Source: DATBVX01 sp963695985 (GTDB lineage Bacteria > Pseudomonadota > Gammaproteobacteria > Steroidobacterales > Steroidobacteraceae). Taken from it: a DNA stretch of 64,000 nucleotides. The stretch spans positions 62,001 to 126,000 of the forward strand of contig CAVOIC010000012.1 of assembly GCA_963695985.1 (NCBI GenBank), in the 5' to 3' direction. The notes below the pieces were generated by a model. It saw nothing but the letters and a program-made list of their open reading frames with translations, ran no database searches and was not told the origin of the DNA. Positions 46,780-55,614 of the stretch are shown here, one piece after another. Each line of letters starts with the position of its first letter. The stretch's first letter is position 1. Both the position numbers and the translations under genes were made by a program.

Positions 46780-46820
46780 TCGGGTAGACTGGCGCGCTCG
46801 ATCGCCGCCGGGATAAGCCT

Positions 46821-48579
46821 TTGAAAGACCAGATCAGCCGCCTGATCCAGCAAGCCCTCGCCGCCCTGTCCGCCACAGATCTGCCCGCCGCAGCAGCGCA
46901 GGTCGCGATCGAGCTGGAGCGAACGCGCGATGCCGCACACGGTGACTTCGCGACCAGCGTGGCTCTGCGCCTGGCCAAAACCGCACGCCGCAATCCGCGC
47001 GAGATTGCACAGGCCATCGTGGCCGCCCTGCCCGCCTCCTCACTGATCACAAAGGCCGAGGTCGCGGGCGCCGGCTTCATCAATTTTCATCTCGCGCCCG
47101 ACGCGTATGCGCGCGAGCTGGAACGCATCATGGCCGAGGGCGCGCGCTACGGCTGCTCGAACGTCGGGGCTGGCACGCGGGTGCTGGTCGAATTCGTTTC
47201 CTCTAATCCGACCGGACCGCTGCATGTCGGTCACGGCCGGCACGGGGCGTACGGTGCGACGCTCGCCAACCTGCTCGCCGCGACCGGATTCAACGTGAGC
47301 CGTGAGTACTACGTGAACGATGCCGGTCGCCAGATGGACATCCTGGCGGCGAGCGTGTGGCTGCGTTACCTGGAGCTGTGCGGTGAGGGCTTCGATTTCC
47401 CGAGCAACGGCTATCGCGGTGATTACATCCTGCCGATCGCGCGCAAGCTCCTGGAGGCTGAGCAGCGACGGCTCCAGCGCCCCGCTGCGGAGGTGTTTCG
47501 CGATCTGCCACCGGATGCGCCCGCCGGCGACAAGGACGAGTACATCGACGCAGTGATCGTGCGGGCACGGGCTCTGCTGGGTGCCGGCGACTTGCGCCGG
47601 GTGCTCGACCTGGCACTCGCCGACATTCTTGGCGACATTCGCCAGGACCTGGCCGAGTTCGGTGTGACCTTCGACCAGTGGTTTTCGGAGCGCAGCCTCG
47701 TCGACAGCGGCGCGATCGATCGTGCGCTCGAGCGTCTCAAGGCGAGCGGACACGTCTACTCGAAGGACGGTGCGTTGTGGTTCAAGGCTACTGATTACGG
47801 CGATGAGAAGGATCGGGTGGTGGAGCGCGAGAACGGCCAACGCACGTATTTCGCCTCCGACATCGCCTATCACCTGCACAAGCGCGAGCGCGGCTTCCAG
47901 CAGCTCATCGACGTGCTCGGCGCGGATCATCACGGTTACGTGACGCGCGTGCGCGCGGGCCTGAGTGCGATGGGCGAGCCCGGTGAATGCCTGGAAGTGC
48001 GCCTGATCCAGTTCGTCACGCTGCTGCGCGCCGGCGAGAAGGTGCAGATGTCGACGCGCTCCGGCGAGTTCGTCACGCTGCGGGCACTGCGGGCGGAAGT
48101 GGGCAATGACGCCGCGCGCTTGTTCTACGTGATGCGCGGTAACGATCAGCACCTGGATTTCGACCTGGAGCTGGCGAAGTCACGCTCCAACGACAACCCG
48201 GTCTACTACATCCAGTACGCGCATGCGCGGGTCGCGAGTGTGATGAAACAGCTCGCCGATCGCGGCCTGACGTTCGATGCTGGGATGGCGCGTGCTCACC
48301 TGCGCCAGCTCAAAGCGGAACAGGAGGTCGCGCTGCTCAGGACACTCAGTCGTTACCCCGAGGTCGTGCAGCTTGCTGCGGAGAACCGCGCGCCCCATGC
48401 GCTGGTTCATTACCTGCGCGAGCTCGCCAACGACTTTCATACCTACTACAACGCGCACCAATTCATCGTCGAGGACCCACAGCTGCGTAACGCGCGCCTG
48501 ATGCTGGTCCTCGGCGCTGCAGCAGGTCGTGCGCAACGGGCTGGGGCTGCTCGGCGTATCGGCGCCCGATTCGATGTGA
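46821..48579 (+). CDS. argS: Arginyl-tRNA synthetase, apparent +1 frameshift at 48513
   Basis: The reconstructed protein is 585 residues, normal for ArgRS. TTG start at 46821 (MKDQISRL). HIGH motif as SSNPTGPLHVGHGRHG and KMSKS-like KVQMSTRSGEF are intact, with the DALR anticodon domain at the end. The frame as written runs past the family end into an unrelated tail, stopping at 48596. Dropping one G at 48513/48514 gives ALQQVVRNGLGLLGVSAPDSM and stops at 48579, the typical C-terminus. Since the gene is essential, an assembly error is likely. Confidence 0.93.
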
Positions 48580-48585
48580 GGCGTC

Positions 48586-49143
48586 ATGTCACGTGACTAC
48601 AAGGGCAGTGGCGGTCGCGCTGGCGGGCTGTCGGGGAGTGCGGGCCTGCTACTGGGTCTCGCCATCGGGCTGGGGGTCGCGGCCGCACTCTATATATATG
48701 ACCGCCGGCCGGGGGCGCAGGCGCCGGCGAGGCCGGAAGCCTCCTCGCGCGCCGGCCGCAATGCGCGCGCCTCCGCGGAAGAGGAGCCGGCCGAGGAGTC
48801 CGGACGGCAGTACGACTTCTACCAGATGCTGCCGAAGTTCGAAGTCGTGGTGCCGGAACGTGAAAAGGCGGAAGCGCCCGATGCCCGGCCGGCGCCGATC
48901 GAGCGTCCGGGCGCCTACGTTCTGCAGGCCGGCTCGTATCGCAATTTCACCGATGCGGATCGGGTGCGCGCCCAGCTCGCTTTGCTCGGCGTCGAGTCAA
49001 AGATCCAGCGAGTCTCGGTCGACAGCGACACCTGGCATCGTGTACGCATCGGCCCGATCGAAGATCTGAAGGAACTCAACCGCACGCGCGAGCGGCTGCG
49101 GCAGGCCGACATCGAAGCGCTCGTCATCCGAGTGGGGGACTAG
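48586..49143 (+). CDS. SPOR domain membrane protein
   Basis: 185 residues: short cytoplasmic start, one membrane helix (GLLLGLAIGLGVAAALYIY), a Pro/Arg/Glu-rich linker, and a C-terminal SPOR fold (GAYVLQAGSYRNFTDADRV, VSVDSDTWHRVRIGPI). SPOR domains bind denuded glycan strands at the division septum; this is the FtsN-like single-pass type. It begins six bases after the corrected argS stop, the common argS-SPOR pairing. Convergent with the S8 protease, stops overlapping by four bases. Confidence 0.9.
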   Translation: MSRDYKGSGGRAGGLSGSAGLLLGLAIGLGVAAALYIYDRRPGAQAPARPEASSRAGRNARASAEEEPAEESGRQYDFYQMLPKFEVVVPEREKAEAPDARPAPIERPGAYVLQAGSYRNFTDADRVRAQLALLGVESKIQRVSVDSDTWHRVRIGPIEDLKELNRTRERLRQADIEALVIRVGD

Positions 49144-51164
49144 AGCTCAGGCGTCCGCGCGGAAAGGCGTCGCCGCGCGAGCGCGGTGCCGAGCACCAGC
49201 AGGTCGAGCAGGAGCATGCCCCCGCCCCCGTGCTTGCTGCCGCTGCCGCCGCTGGGCGTCGAGCTCGGCGTCTGCGCAATAGTGATCACTGTCGGGCACG
49301 CAGTACTGGCGAGCGGCGCGACCGCAGTCGTGGCCGCGGCCGTTGGCGTCACCGTGACATCCGCGAGATCCTGTGCGGCCTGATTATCCGTGATGGTCAG
49401 GCGCAGCACGAAGTCGCCACTCGCGGGCACCTGGACGCTGGCAACTGCCTGGTCGGCATTGCTGATCGTCGGTGGCGGCCCACTGGAACTCGATACGCTC
49501 CAGGCAAACGAAGCCACGGTGCGGTTACACGCGGCGGCACTCTGCTGACCATCGAGCGAAATGGTTTGCCCGGCGGTGATGCTGACGGGCAGTACTACAT
49601 ACGCGATTGGCCGCTGCGCCGCGGCCACCGCCGCGACGGCATCCACCATGCCTGCGCCGCAAGTCTGCGTAGTACAGATGCATTCGGAATTCTGCACATC
49701 ACTGCCGCTCGTGGGCAGGTGGCAGACCGGAGGCGCCGGCGTCGAGTCCGATGTCGTCGGAAACGCGGCGGCCGATTCCTTGAGGCGCGTAATCACCAGC
49801 GCCGGGGGCAGGCGGGCATTCACTGCGTGCATCAGCCCCGCGACGCCGGCAACGACCGGTGCCGAGAAACTGGTGCCTACATTGAAGTTCGTCTGATTAG
49901 TGTAGCTCGGCCCGGAAGGCGTCGTCGTGCCGACATCGATGGTGGTGTCGATCGAGAACAGGCAGGGCTGACCGGCACCGATATTCACGCAGTTGCCGGC
50001 GGGTGCACCAATGCCGGCGTCGGGCCCGAGGCTGCTGTAGCCAACCTTGGTGCCGGCATGTCGCAGTCCTGTGACCGCCATGACTCCCGGGCAGTTGGCC
50101 GGAGAATCGACCAGCGTCCCGTCATTGCCGGCCGAGGCGATCACGACCACGCCGCGCCCCGCGAGTTCGCTGATCACGTCCGCGTAGGCCGCGGTGCACG
50201 CACCATCCGCGCCCAGGCTCATGTTGATGATATTCGCCGGATACGGATTCGCCGGCACACCGCTGACCGCAAGGCCCGCCGCCCAGCGCATTCCGGCGAG
50301 GATGTCGGAATCGTAGCCACCGCATTTCCCCAGCACGCGCACCGGCAGTATCCATGCGTTCCAGTTGATGCCGGCAATGCCGATGCCGTTGTTGGTGTGT
50401 GCGCCGATGATTCCGGACACACGCGTCCCGTGCCAGGAGCTGTCGGTCACGTCGCAGCCGGCGAACAGCGCGTGCTGCTGATCGCCGGCGTCCACCCAGT
50501 CACCGGGATCGGACGGGTCGGGGTCACGTCCGTTGCCGTCGTTGGCGATGAGAAAACTCGTGGCTCCCTCGTCATGGTCGATGAAATCGTAGCCCGGAAG
50601 AAGCCTGCCGCCCTGCTCGGCATGGCCAAGATCCGGATGATCGAAGCGTACGCCGGTATCGAGCACCGCGATCACGGTCCCCGCGCTGCCCATGGTCGTG
50701 TCCCACGCCGAGCTAGCGCGGATTGCCGAGATCTGCGCGGCCTGCAGGTACCACTGTCCGGAAAACAGCGAATCGCTGGGCACGACCATGTGCGGGAAGC
50801 GCCGCCGGTCCGGCACTGCATACTCCACTGCGGGATCGGACGACAGACGCGCGAGCGTCTGCTGTAGATCCGCAGCCGACATCGGCTGTTGCAACCGCAG
50901 CAGCTCGATTCGCGGCGCGATCCGTGCCGTGGACCGCACCTGCACACCGGCCAACGCCGGCACCGATTGCAGCGCCGCGGTGGGCGGTGCGCCGGTGTCG
51001 GAAGCAATCGTGGCGGTCGCGCGCCACTTGACGATGATCCGGTCGGTCGGCAGAGAAGCGCTCGAGGCCGCGCGGGGAAACTTGCCGTTGAATTCGGCGG
51101 ATTGGGCCGCAACGGCACCACTCAGGGCGAGCGTGGAGAGCAGGAGGAGGATCTTGAGGTTCAC
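49140..51164 (-). CDS. Secreted S8 (subtilisin-like) serine peptidase with GlyGly-CTERM-like end
   Basis: 674 residues from GTG 51164, where the signal peptide MNLKILLLLSTLALSG begins; an upstream ATG adds 13 residues. Order: signal, propeptide-like region (IIVKWRATATIA), S8 catalytic domain with Asp in VIAVLDTGVRFDHPDL, His in WHGTRVSGIIGAHT and Ser in GTSFSAPVVAGVAGL, then a PKD-like beta domain and a C-terminal Ser/Gly tract, one helix and Arg cluster. That end (GSKHGGGGMLLLDLLV, then ARRR) resembles the GlyGly-CTERM signal processed by rhombosortase. Probably exported and surface-released. Not part of the buf operon, 86 bases away. Confidence 0.9.
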   Translation of the reverse strand: MNLKILLLLSTLALSGAVAAQSAEFNGKFPRAASSASLPTDRIIVKWRATATIASDTGAPPTAALQSVPALAGVQVRSTARIAPRIELLRLQQPMSAADLQQTLARLSSDPAVEYAVPDRRRFPHMVVPSDSLFSGQWYLQAAQISAIRASSAWDTTMGSAGTVIAVLDTGVRFDHPDLGHAEQGGRLLPGYDFIDHDEGATSFLIANDGNGRDPDPSDPGDWVDAGDQQHALFAGCDVTDSSWHGTRVSGIIGAHTNNGIGIAGINWNAWILPVRVLGKCGGYDSDILAGMRWAAGLAVSGVPANPYPANIINMSLGADGACTAAYADVISELAGRGVVVIASAGNDGTLVDSPANCPGVMAVTGLRHAGTKVGYSSLGPDAGIGAPAGNCVNIGAGQPCLFSIDTTIDVGTTTPSGPSYTNQTNFNVGTSFSAPVVAGVAGLMHAVNARLPPALVITRLKESAAAFPTTSDSTPAPPVCHLPTSGSDVQNSECICTTQTCGAGMVDAVAAVAAAQRPIAYVVLPVSITAGQTISLDGQQSAAACNRTVASFAWSVSSSSGPPPTISNADQAVASVQVPASGDFVLRLTITDNQAAQDLADVTVTPTAAATTAVAPLASTACPTVITIAQTPSSTPSGGSGSKHGGGGMLLLDLLVLGTALARRRLSARTPEL

Positions 51165-51250
51165 AAGGCACCCCGGGTGAGTGCGCGCATAATGATCCTC
51201 CACTGATCCTACGGCCGCAGCCTAGTTCACATTGCCCCCCTGAAGGAGTG

Positions 51251-52063
51251 TCAAGCTCCTGACAGAAGCGTCTTGTCGCCAGCCGGCGACGACGGCGTGA
51301 GCAGACCGGCTCCGACCCAGCCGCGGAGCAAACCGGCGGCGTGGAGCGGCGCCTGCTCCTCGCCCAACTGTGCCGAAAGCGCTTCACACACCTCACCAAA
51401 ATTCTTCCGCTCGCGGAGCATGTCCAGGGCGATCGCCTCCAACGAACTGAGCGAGCGAAAGAAGATCTGCAGCTCCTGGCGCCACAGTAGCCAGCACTCC
51501 GGCTGTGAGCGGTATTCCGGTTTCGGCGCGACTACTCCCTCCTGGAGCGCCTTCCAGATCTGTGGCGCGTTCCAAGCCAGATCGATACGGCGCATCGATG
51601 GATGCGCCACGAGGTGCAAGGCCGCCCATTCCTCGGGCGCAAGCTGAACGAGATCCCCCGGGTTCAGTGTCGGAGCGTCCGCCGCGTCGAATACCTCCGT
51701 CATGGCCCATTCCCAGGCCGCGAGGTCGGCCAGGACCGGTGCTGTGCGGTAGCGTGCGTCCACGGCCAGATACTGTGCGAGCTGATCACCGTACCAGCGA
51801 ACAGAGCGCCGGGTGGGCTCGTGCTGCTCGATGTAACGGCGGGCCAGAACCTGGAATTCATCCGCGTCCACGAACCGCGCGAGCATGGGGAAGTTGCTCT
51901 CCAGCGCTTCGATGAGCCGCGTGCGATACGCCTTGGCATAGATCGCCAGGCGCGTGCCAGCGGGAAAGCGCTCAGTACCGCGAACGTGCTCCTCGATCGA
52001 ACCCACGCCGTGCAGCACGAAGTCCTGCAGCGCGGATTGCAGTGCGGACAGTGCGGTGTTCAT
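51251..52063 (-). CDS. bufC: DUF2063 family protein, bufferin maturation partner
   Basis: 270 residues. The N-terminal DUF2063 domain (LQSALQDFVLHGVGSIEEHV, LAIYAKAYRTRLIEALESNFPML) is followed by a C-terminal helical domain (EALSAQLGEEQAPLHAAGLL). Family members are obligate partners of DUF692/MNIO oxidases and are thought to bring the precursor to the enzyme. It overlaps bufB by four bases (ATGA), so the two are made together. No signal peptide, cytoplasmic. Confidence 0.87.
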   Translation of the reverse strand: MNTALSALQSALQDFVLHGVGSIEEHVRGTERFPAGTRLAIYAKAYRTRLIEALESNFPMLARFVDADEFQVLARRYIEQHEPTRRSVRWYGDQLAQYLAVDARYRTAPVLADLAAWEWAMTEVFDAADAPTLNPGDLVQLAPEEWAALHLVAHPSMRRIDLAWNAPQIWKALQEGVVAPKPEYRSQPECWLLWRQELQIFFRSLSSLEAIALDMLRERKNFGEVCEALSAQLGEEQAPLHAAGLLRGWVGAGLLTPSSPAGDKTLLSGA

Positions 52064-52896
52064 GCGGCGCGCCGTGCTTCGCGAGCGAGTGAACGTGCAA
52101 TCTCGACTTCCGTCACCAGCTCGGCGAGGGATGGGATCGCAGCATCGCGCTCGAGCGAAGTCGAAACGGCCCCGAAGCGGCGCACGGCTTCCGTATACAG
52201 ATCCCACACCGGAGCGGACACGGGACGGTCGTGCGTGTCGATCAGGTGCGTTCCCAGGTCCTGGTGCCCGGCGAGGTGAATCTGCTGCACGCGCGCAGCA
52301 GGCAGCGCCGCGAGATAGGTAAGCGGATCGAACTCGTGGTTGATGCTGCTCACATAGACGTTGTTCACGTCGAGCAGGATGAGGCAGTCCGCGCCTTCCG
52401 CCACCGCGCGCAGGAACTCCCATTCCTGCAGCGTCGAGGCGCCAAAGCTCAGGTAGCTCGAGACGTTCTCGAGCACCAGGCGGCGCCCCAAAATGTCCTG
52501 CACTGTACTGACGCGCTCGATGACGTGGCGCAGCGCCTCTTCCGTGTAGGGCAGCGGCAGCAGATCGTGGGAGTTACGCCCCGCAACACCCGTCCAGCAC
52601 AGATGATCGGAGATCCACGCGGGCTCGAAGCGCGCGGCGAGTGACCTGATCTGCTCGAGGTACTGACGATCCAGAACATCGGTGCTGCCGATCGACAACG
52701 ACACGCCATGCAATGCAATGGGGTATCGCTCGCGGATACGAGCGAGAAAATGCAACGGCTTGCCGCCGGCGACGAGATAGTTCTCGGTGAGTGCCTCGAA
52801 CCAGTCGACGCGCGGCCGCTCGGCCAGCGCCGCCTCGTAATGCATGGTGCGCAGGCCGAGACCAAAGCCGAGCGGCGGGTACGCGAGTGTGGGCAT
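52060..52896 (-). CDS. bufB: DUF692 multinuclear non-haem iron oxidase (bufferin maturase)
   Basis: 278 residues of TIM-barrel DUF692 (MNIO) fold, as in MbnB and bufferin maturases. It opens FGLGLRTMHYEAALAERPRVDWFE and keeps likely metal ligands in LHGVSLSIGSTD (His), WISDHLCWTG (Asp-His), LENVSSYLSF (Glu-Asn), LLDVNNVYVSS (Asp) and IHLAGH, plus LIDTHDRPV (Asp-x-His). Such enzymes oxidise Cys residues of small peptides to heterocycles. It lies three bases after the precursor gene. Confidence 0.92.
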   Translation of the reverse strand: MPTLAYPPLGFGLGLRTMHYEAALAERPRVDWFEALTENYLVAGGKPLHFLARIRERYPIALHGVSLSIGSTDVLDRQYLEQIRSLAARFEPAWISDHLCWTGVAGRNSHDLLPLPYTEEALRHVIERVSTVQDILGRRLVLENVSSYLSFGASTLQEWEFLRAVAEGADCLILLDVNNVYVSSINHEFDPLTYLAALPAARVQQIHLAGHQDLGTHLIDTHDRPVSAPVWDLYTEAVRRFGAVSTSLERDAAIPSLAELVTEVEIARSLAREARRAA

Positions 52897-52899
52897 CGA

Positions 52900-53169
52900 T
52901 CAGGGAGTGGCGGCCTTTTCTTTTTCCAACTTGGCTTTGGCGGCATCGCAATCCGCCTGGGTCATTTGGAGCCAGCCGTGTCCGGCACAGCTGTTCTGGC
53001 CCGCGCAGGAGTTCTGGGAAGTGGCGCAGGCGGAGGTGCCCTTGCAGCTGTTGACGCCTTCGCATTTCACCTTGCCCTCTTCGGCCGCCGCCGCAGTACT
53101 GGTGGCCCCCGCAGAGAAAAGCATGGCAGCGGTAGCGGCAAGCGCAATCTGGGAAACCCTGGTGCTCAT
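52900..53169 (-). CDS. bufA2: BufA2-type bufferin precursor (Cys-rich periplasmic peptide)
   Basis: 89 residues from ATG 53169, with a GGGAG site. Residues 1-29 are a Sec signal (IALAATAAMLFSAG). The mature part has six Cys at 36, 42, 48, 55, 61 and 74, in three near repeats NSCKG, NSCAG, NSCAG and a KCEGVN start, the pattern of bufferin A2 peptides. Its neighbours bufB and bufC make a complete RiPP operon. In Caulobacter related peptides bind copper in the periplasm after Cys modification; the metal here is inferred. Upstream 170 bases hold the promoter. Confidence 0.88.
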   Translation of the reverse strand: MSTRVSQIALAATAAMLFSAGATSTAAAAEEGKVKCEGVNSCKGTSACATSQNSCAGQNSCAGHGWLQMTQADCDAAKAKLEKEKAATP

Positions 53170-53343
53170 GAACACACTCCCTCGGTGGCTGGTTTAAGAA
53201 GGACGTAGACATCCGCGTCCCAGCAGTAGACCCGCGCGATAGCGGATTTGTTTCAAGATTCTACCTGTTCGGCCAGCCTGGTCTCGCTTGGTATTCGCTC
53301 ACGACCTGTGGCGCGCTGCGCGCTGAGGCCCGCCGTCTGGCGG

Positions 53344-54243
53344 CTACCAGGGTCGCGCGGCGGCCGGGTCGCGCCAGGTGATGTCGATCTGATCGCCGAC
53401 GCGCAGCGCCTGCCCCGCGCCGCGGATGACGATCGCGTTCACACCGAAGGCCGCGCCGCGCAGGGAGTCAATCCAGCGATAGCTCTCCAGGGTGCGCAGC
53501 GGCTCCGCGCCATCACGCTCGCCTGTGGTCTGATCGGTAGTGGTCACGATGCAGCGTGTGCAGGGCTTCACGCAGCGCAGCTCAACGTCGCCGATGCGCA
53601 GGCGATCGATGGCATCCTCCGCGTACTGCGGCAGACCGCGCAGCACGAGGTTCGGTCGGAAGCGCGCCATGGGCAATGGCCGGGCAGGTGCCAGGCGCGC
53701 ATTCAGATCGTCAAGCGAGGCTTCGCCGATGATGAGCAACGCATAGGCATCGGCGAAGCGCAAGCGGCCGACGTCCCCGCCGGTAAATTGCTGTGAGCTG
53801 GTGCGCTCGGCACCCGGCATCGAGCGCACCAGCTGACCCGCCGTTCCAGTCACCGCGCGCAGCCAGGCGCGCGTATCGACGCTGCTGACCCGCGCTTCAC
53901 AGCGGTCGCGCCACACGGTCACCTCGCGCCGCGGCCCGCTATCGTCGATGGGGCAACGCAGGTCCGGATGCCCAGCGGAGCGCAGAACCAGCTCGCGCGC
54001 GTCGAGCACGACCTGCACGCGCGCCAAGCCGGGGAGCTCGCGCTGCGTGTAGAAGCGGCCGCTATCCGCAATGAACATCCAGTGCCGATCCCAGGCGAGG
54101 CCAGTGTCCGTCAGCGTCTGCGCCTGGTGCGCAATGCCGCGACAACCCTTCACCGGATATGTGTGTAGCGCCGTGATCAGGGCCCACGCCTCGCTCGCCT
54201 GTGGCACGCCGGCCGGCCGGGCAGAGTCACCGCGCTGCGCCAC
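53344..54243 (-). CDS. MOSC domain protein with MOSC N-terminal barrel
   Basis: 299 residues. N-terminal beta-barrel (ITALHTYPVKGCRGIAHQA) precedes a MOSC domain with the conserved Cys that binds molybdenum cofactor in CVKPCTRCIVTT. The arrangement is like YcbX and mARC, N-hydroxylated-base reductases. GTG start at 54243 is only three bases after the ntrX stop, so it likely belongs to the ntrYX transcript. No partner reductase seen. Confidence 0.88.
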   Translation of the reverse strand: MAQRGDSARPAGVPQASEAWALITALHTYPVKGCRGIAHQAQTLTDTGLAWDRHWMFIADSGRFYTQRELPGLARVQVVLDARELVLRSAGHPDLRCPIDDSGPRREVTVWRDRCEARVSSVDTRAWLRAVTGTAGQLVRSMPGAERTSSQQFTGGDVGRLRFADAYALLIIGEASLDDLNARLAPARPLPMARFRPNLVLRGLPQYAEDAIDRLRIGDVELRCVKPCTRCIVTTTDQTTGERDGAEPLRTLESYRWIDSLRGAAFGVNAIVIRGAGQALRVGDQIDITWRDPAAARPW

Positions 54244-54246
54244 GTC

Positions 54247-55614
54247 TCAGTCTTCCGTGATGTTGCGAAAGTCGACGCCGAGCGAGCGCAGCTTGCGGTA
54301 CAGGTGCGTGCGCTCCATGCCGACGCGCTTGGCGAGCTGGCCGACCTTGCCGTTGCAGATCAGCAGCTGCTGCTGCAGGTAGGCGCGTTCGAATTGCTCG
54401 CGCGCCTCGCGCAAGGGCAGTGCCAGCAGATCCTGTTTCACTAGTGGTTCATTCACCGGCAGCTGGGTCGCGAGCTCGCGCTCGATCTCGTCGAGTCCGA
54501 TTTCCTCCGCGCCCTTCAGGATCAGCAGCCGCTGCACCAGGTTCTTGAGCTCATGGATGTTCCCCGGCCACGGATAGTTGCGCAGCCGGTTCTGCGCCGC
54601 GACGCTGAAACGCCGGAACGGCAGGCCCGCATCATCCACGAAGCGGTCGACGTAGTAGCGCAGCAACTCCGGTACGTCCTCGGCGTATTCGCGCAGCGGC
54701 GGAACGCGCAACGTCACCACGTTGAGGTGCGAGAGCAGGTCGCGGCGAAAGGGCTCGGGAGCGTTGCGGGTCTCGAAACCTGGTTGCGCCGACGACAGCA
54801 GGCGCAATTTGAGCGGCCGCGGAGCGCTGCCCTCTGCCCGCGTATAGCTGCCACTTTCGAGATCCGCGAGAACGAGGCGCTGTACCCCCGGCGACAGGTC
54901 CTCGAGACCGTTGATGAAGAGGGTGCCGCCCGCGGCTTGCTCATACAGGCCGGGCTCGCCGGCGCCAGCCGCTTCACGTCCATGCAGGATCGCGGGCGCC
55001 GACTCCTCGCTCAAGCCGCCGGCGACGACGACGACAAACGGCTGGCCGCTGCGCGCACTGAGCGAATGAATATAGCGTGCGAAAGCCTCGCGGCCCGTAC
55101 CGGTTTCTCCGAGCAGCAGGACCGGAGCGTCGTGCGGGGCGACCTGCTGGACCTGCTCGCGGATGACTTGCATCGCGCGGCTCCTTCCTACCGGAGCGAT
55201 CGGTGGCGGCAGCAGATTGCGCGAGCCCTGGCGCTTCTGGCGGCCGGCATCGAGCGCTCGTTCCACGGTGCGCAGGAGCTTCGCCAGCGACAACGGCTTC
55301 TCGACGTAGTCGAACGCGCCGAGGCGTGTCGCCTCGACCGCAGTTTCCACGGTGCCGTGGCCGGACATCATCACCACCGGGCAGTCGAGGTTCGCGGGCC
55401 CGCGCGACCATTCACGCAGCAGCGTGATGCCGTCGGTATCCGGCATCCAGATGTCGAGCAGCACCAGGTCGGGGTTCTGGCGCGTCCGTGCGGCACGCGC
55501 CTGCGCGGCGTCGGCAGCAACGTCGACCTCGTAGCCTTCCTCCGAAAGAATCTCGCGCAGGAGACTGCGGATGTCGGCTTCATCGTCGACGATCAGAATG
55601 CGCGGTGAATTCAT
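54247..55614 (-). CDS. ntrX: Response regulator NtrX with degenerate AAA+ domain
   Basis: 455 residues: receiver (phosphoacceptor Asp 54 in LVLLDIWMPD), AAA+ domain, and Fis-type helix-turn-helix near the end (GKVGQLAKRVGMERTHLYRK). The AAA+ part is unusual: Walker A reads GETGTGRE (Arg 175 for Lys), Walker B reads TLFINGLEDL (Asn-Gly for the usual Asp-Glu), and the sigma-54 GAFTGA loop is absent. It should not work as a sigma-54 activator ATPase. NtrX proteins lacking this loop are known to regulate sigma-70 genes. Overlaps ntrY by four bases. Confidence 0.92.
   Translation of the reverse strand: MNSPRILIVDDEADIRSLLREILSEEGYEVDVAADAAQARAARTRQNPDLVLLDIWMPDTDGITLLREWSRGPANLDCPVVMMSGHGTVETAVEATRLGAFDYVEKPLSLAKLLRTVERALDAGRQKRQGSRNLLPPPIAPVGRSRAMQVIREQVQQVAPHDAPVLLLGETGTGREAFARYIHSLSARSGQPFVVVVAGGLSEESAPAILHGREAAGAGEPGLYEQAAGGTLFINGLEDLSPGVQRLVLADLESGSYTRAEGSAPRPLKLRLLSSAQPGFETRNAPEPFRRDLLSHLNVVTLRVPPLREYAEDVPELLRYYVDRFVDDAGLPFRRFSVAAQNRLRNYPWPGNIHELKNLVQRLLILKGAEEIGLDEIERELATQLPVNEPLVKQDLLALPLREAREQFERAYLQQQLLICNGKVGQLAKRVGMERTHLYRKLRSLGVDFRNITED

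Noticed and set aside
49230..50867. A plus-strand open frame of 545 codons opposite the S8 protease
   Set aside because: Antisense shadow with Arg/His-rich low-complexity translation; the S8 catalytic residues are on the other strand.
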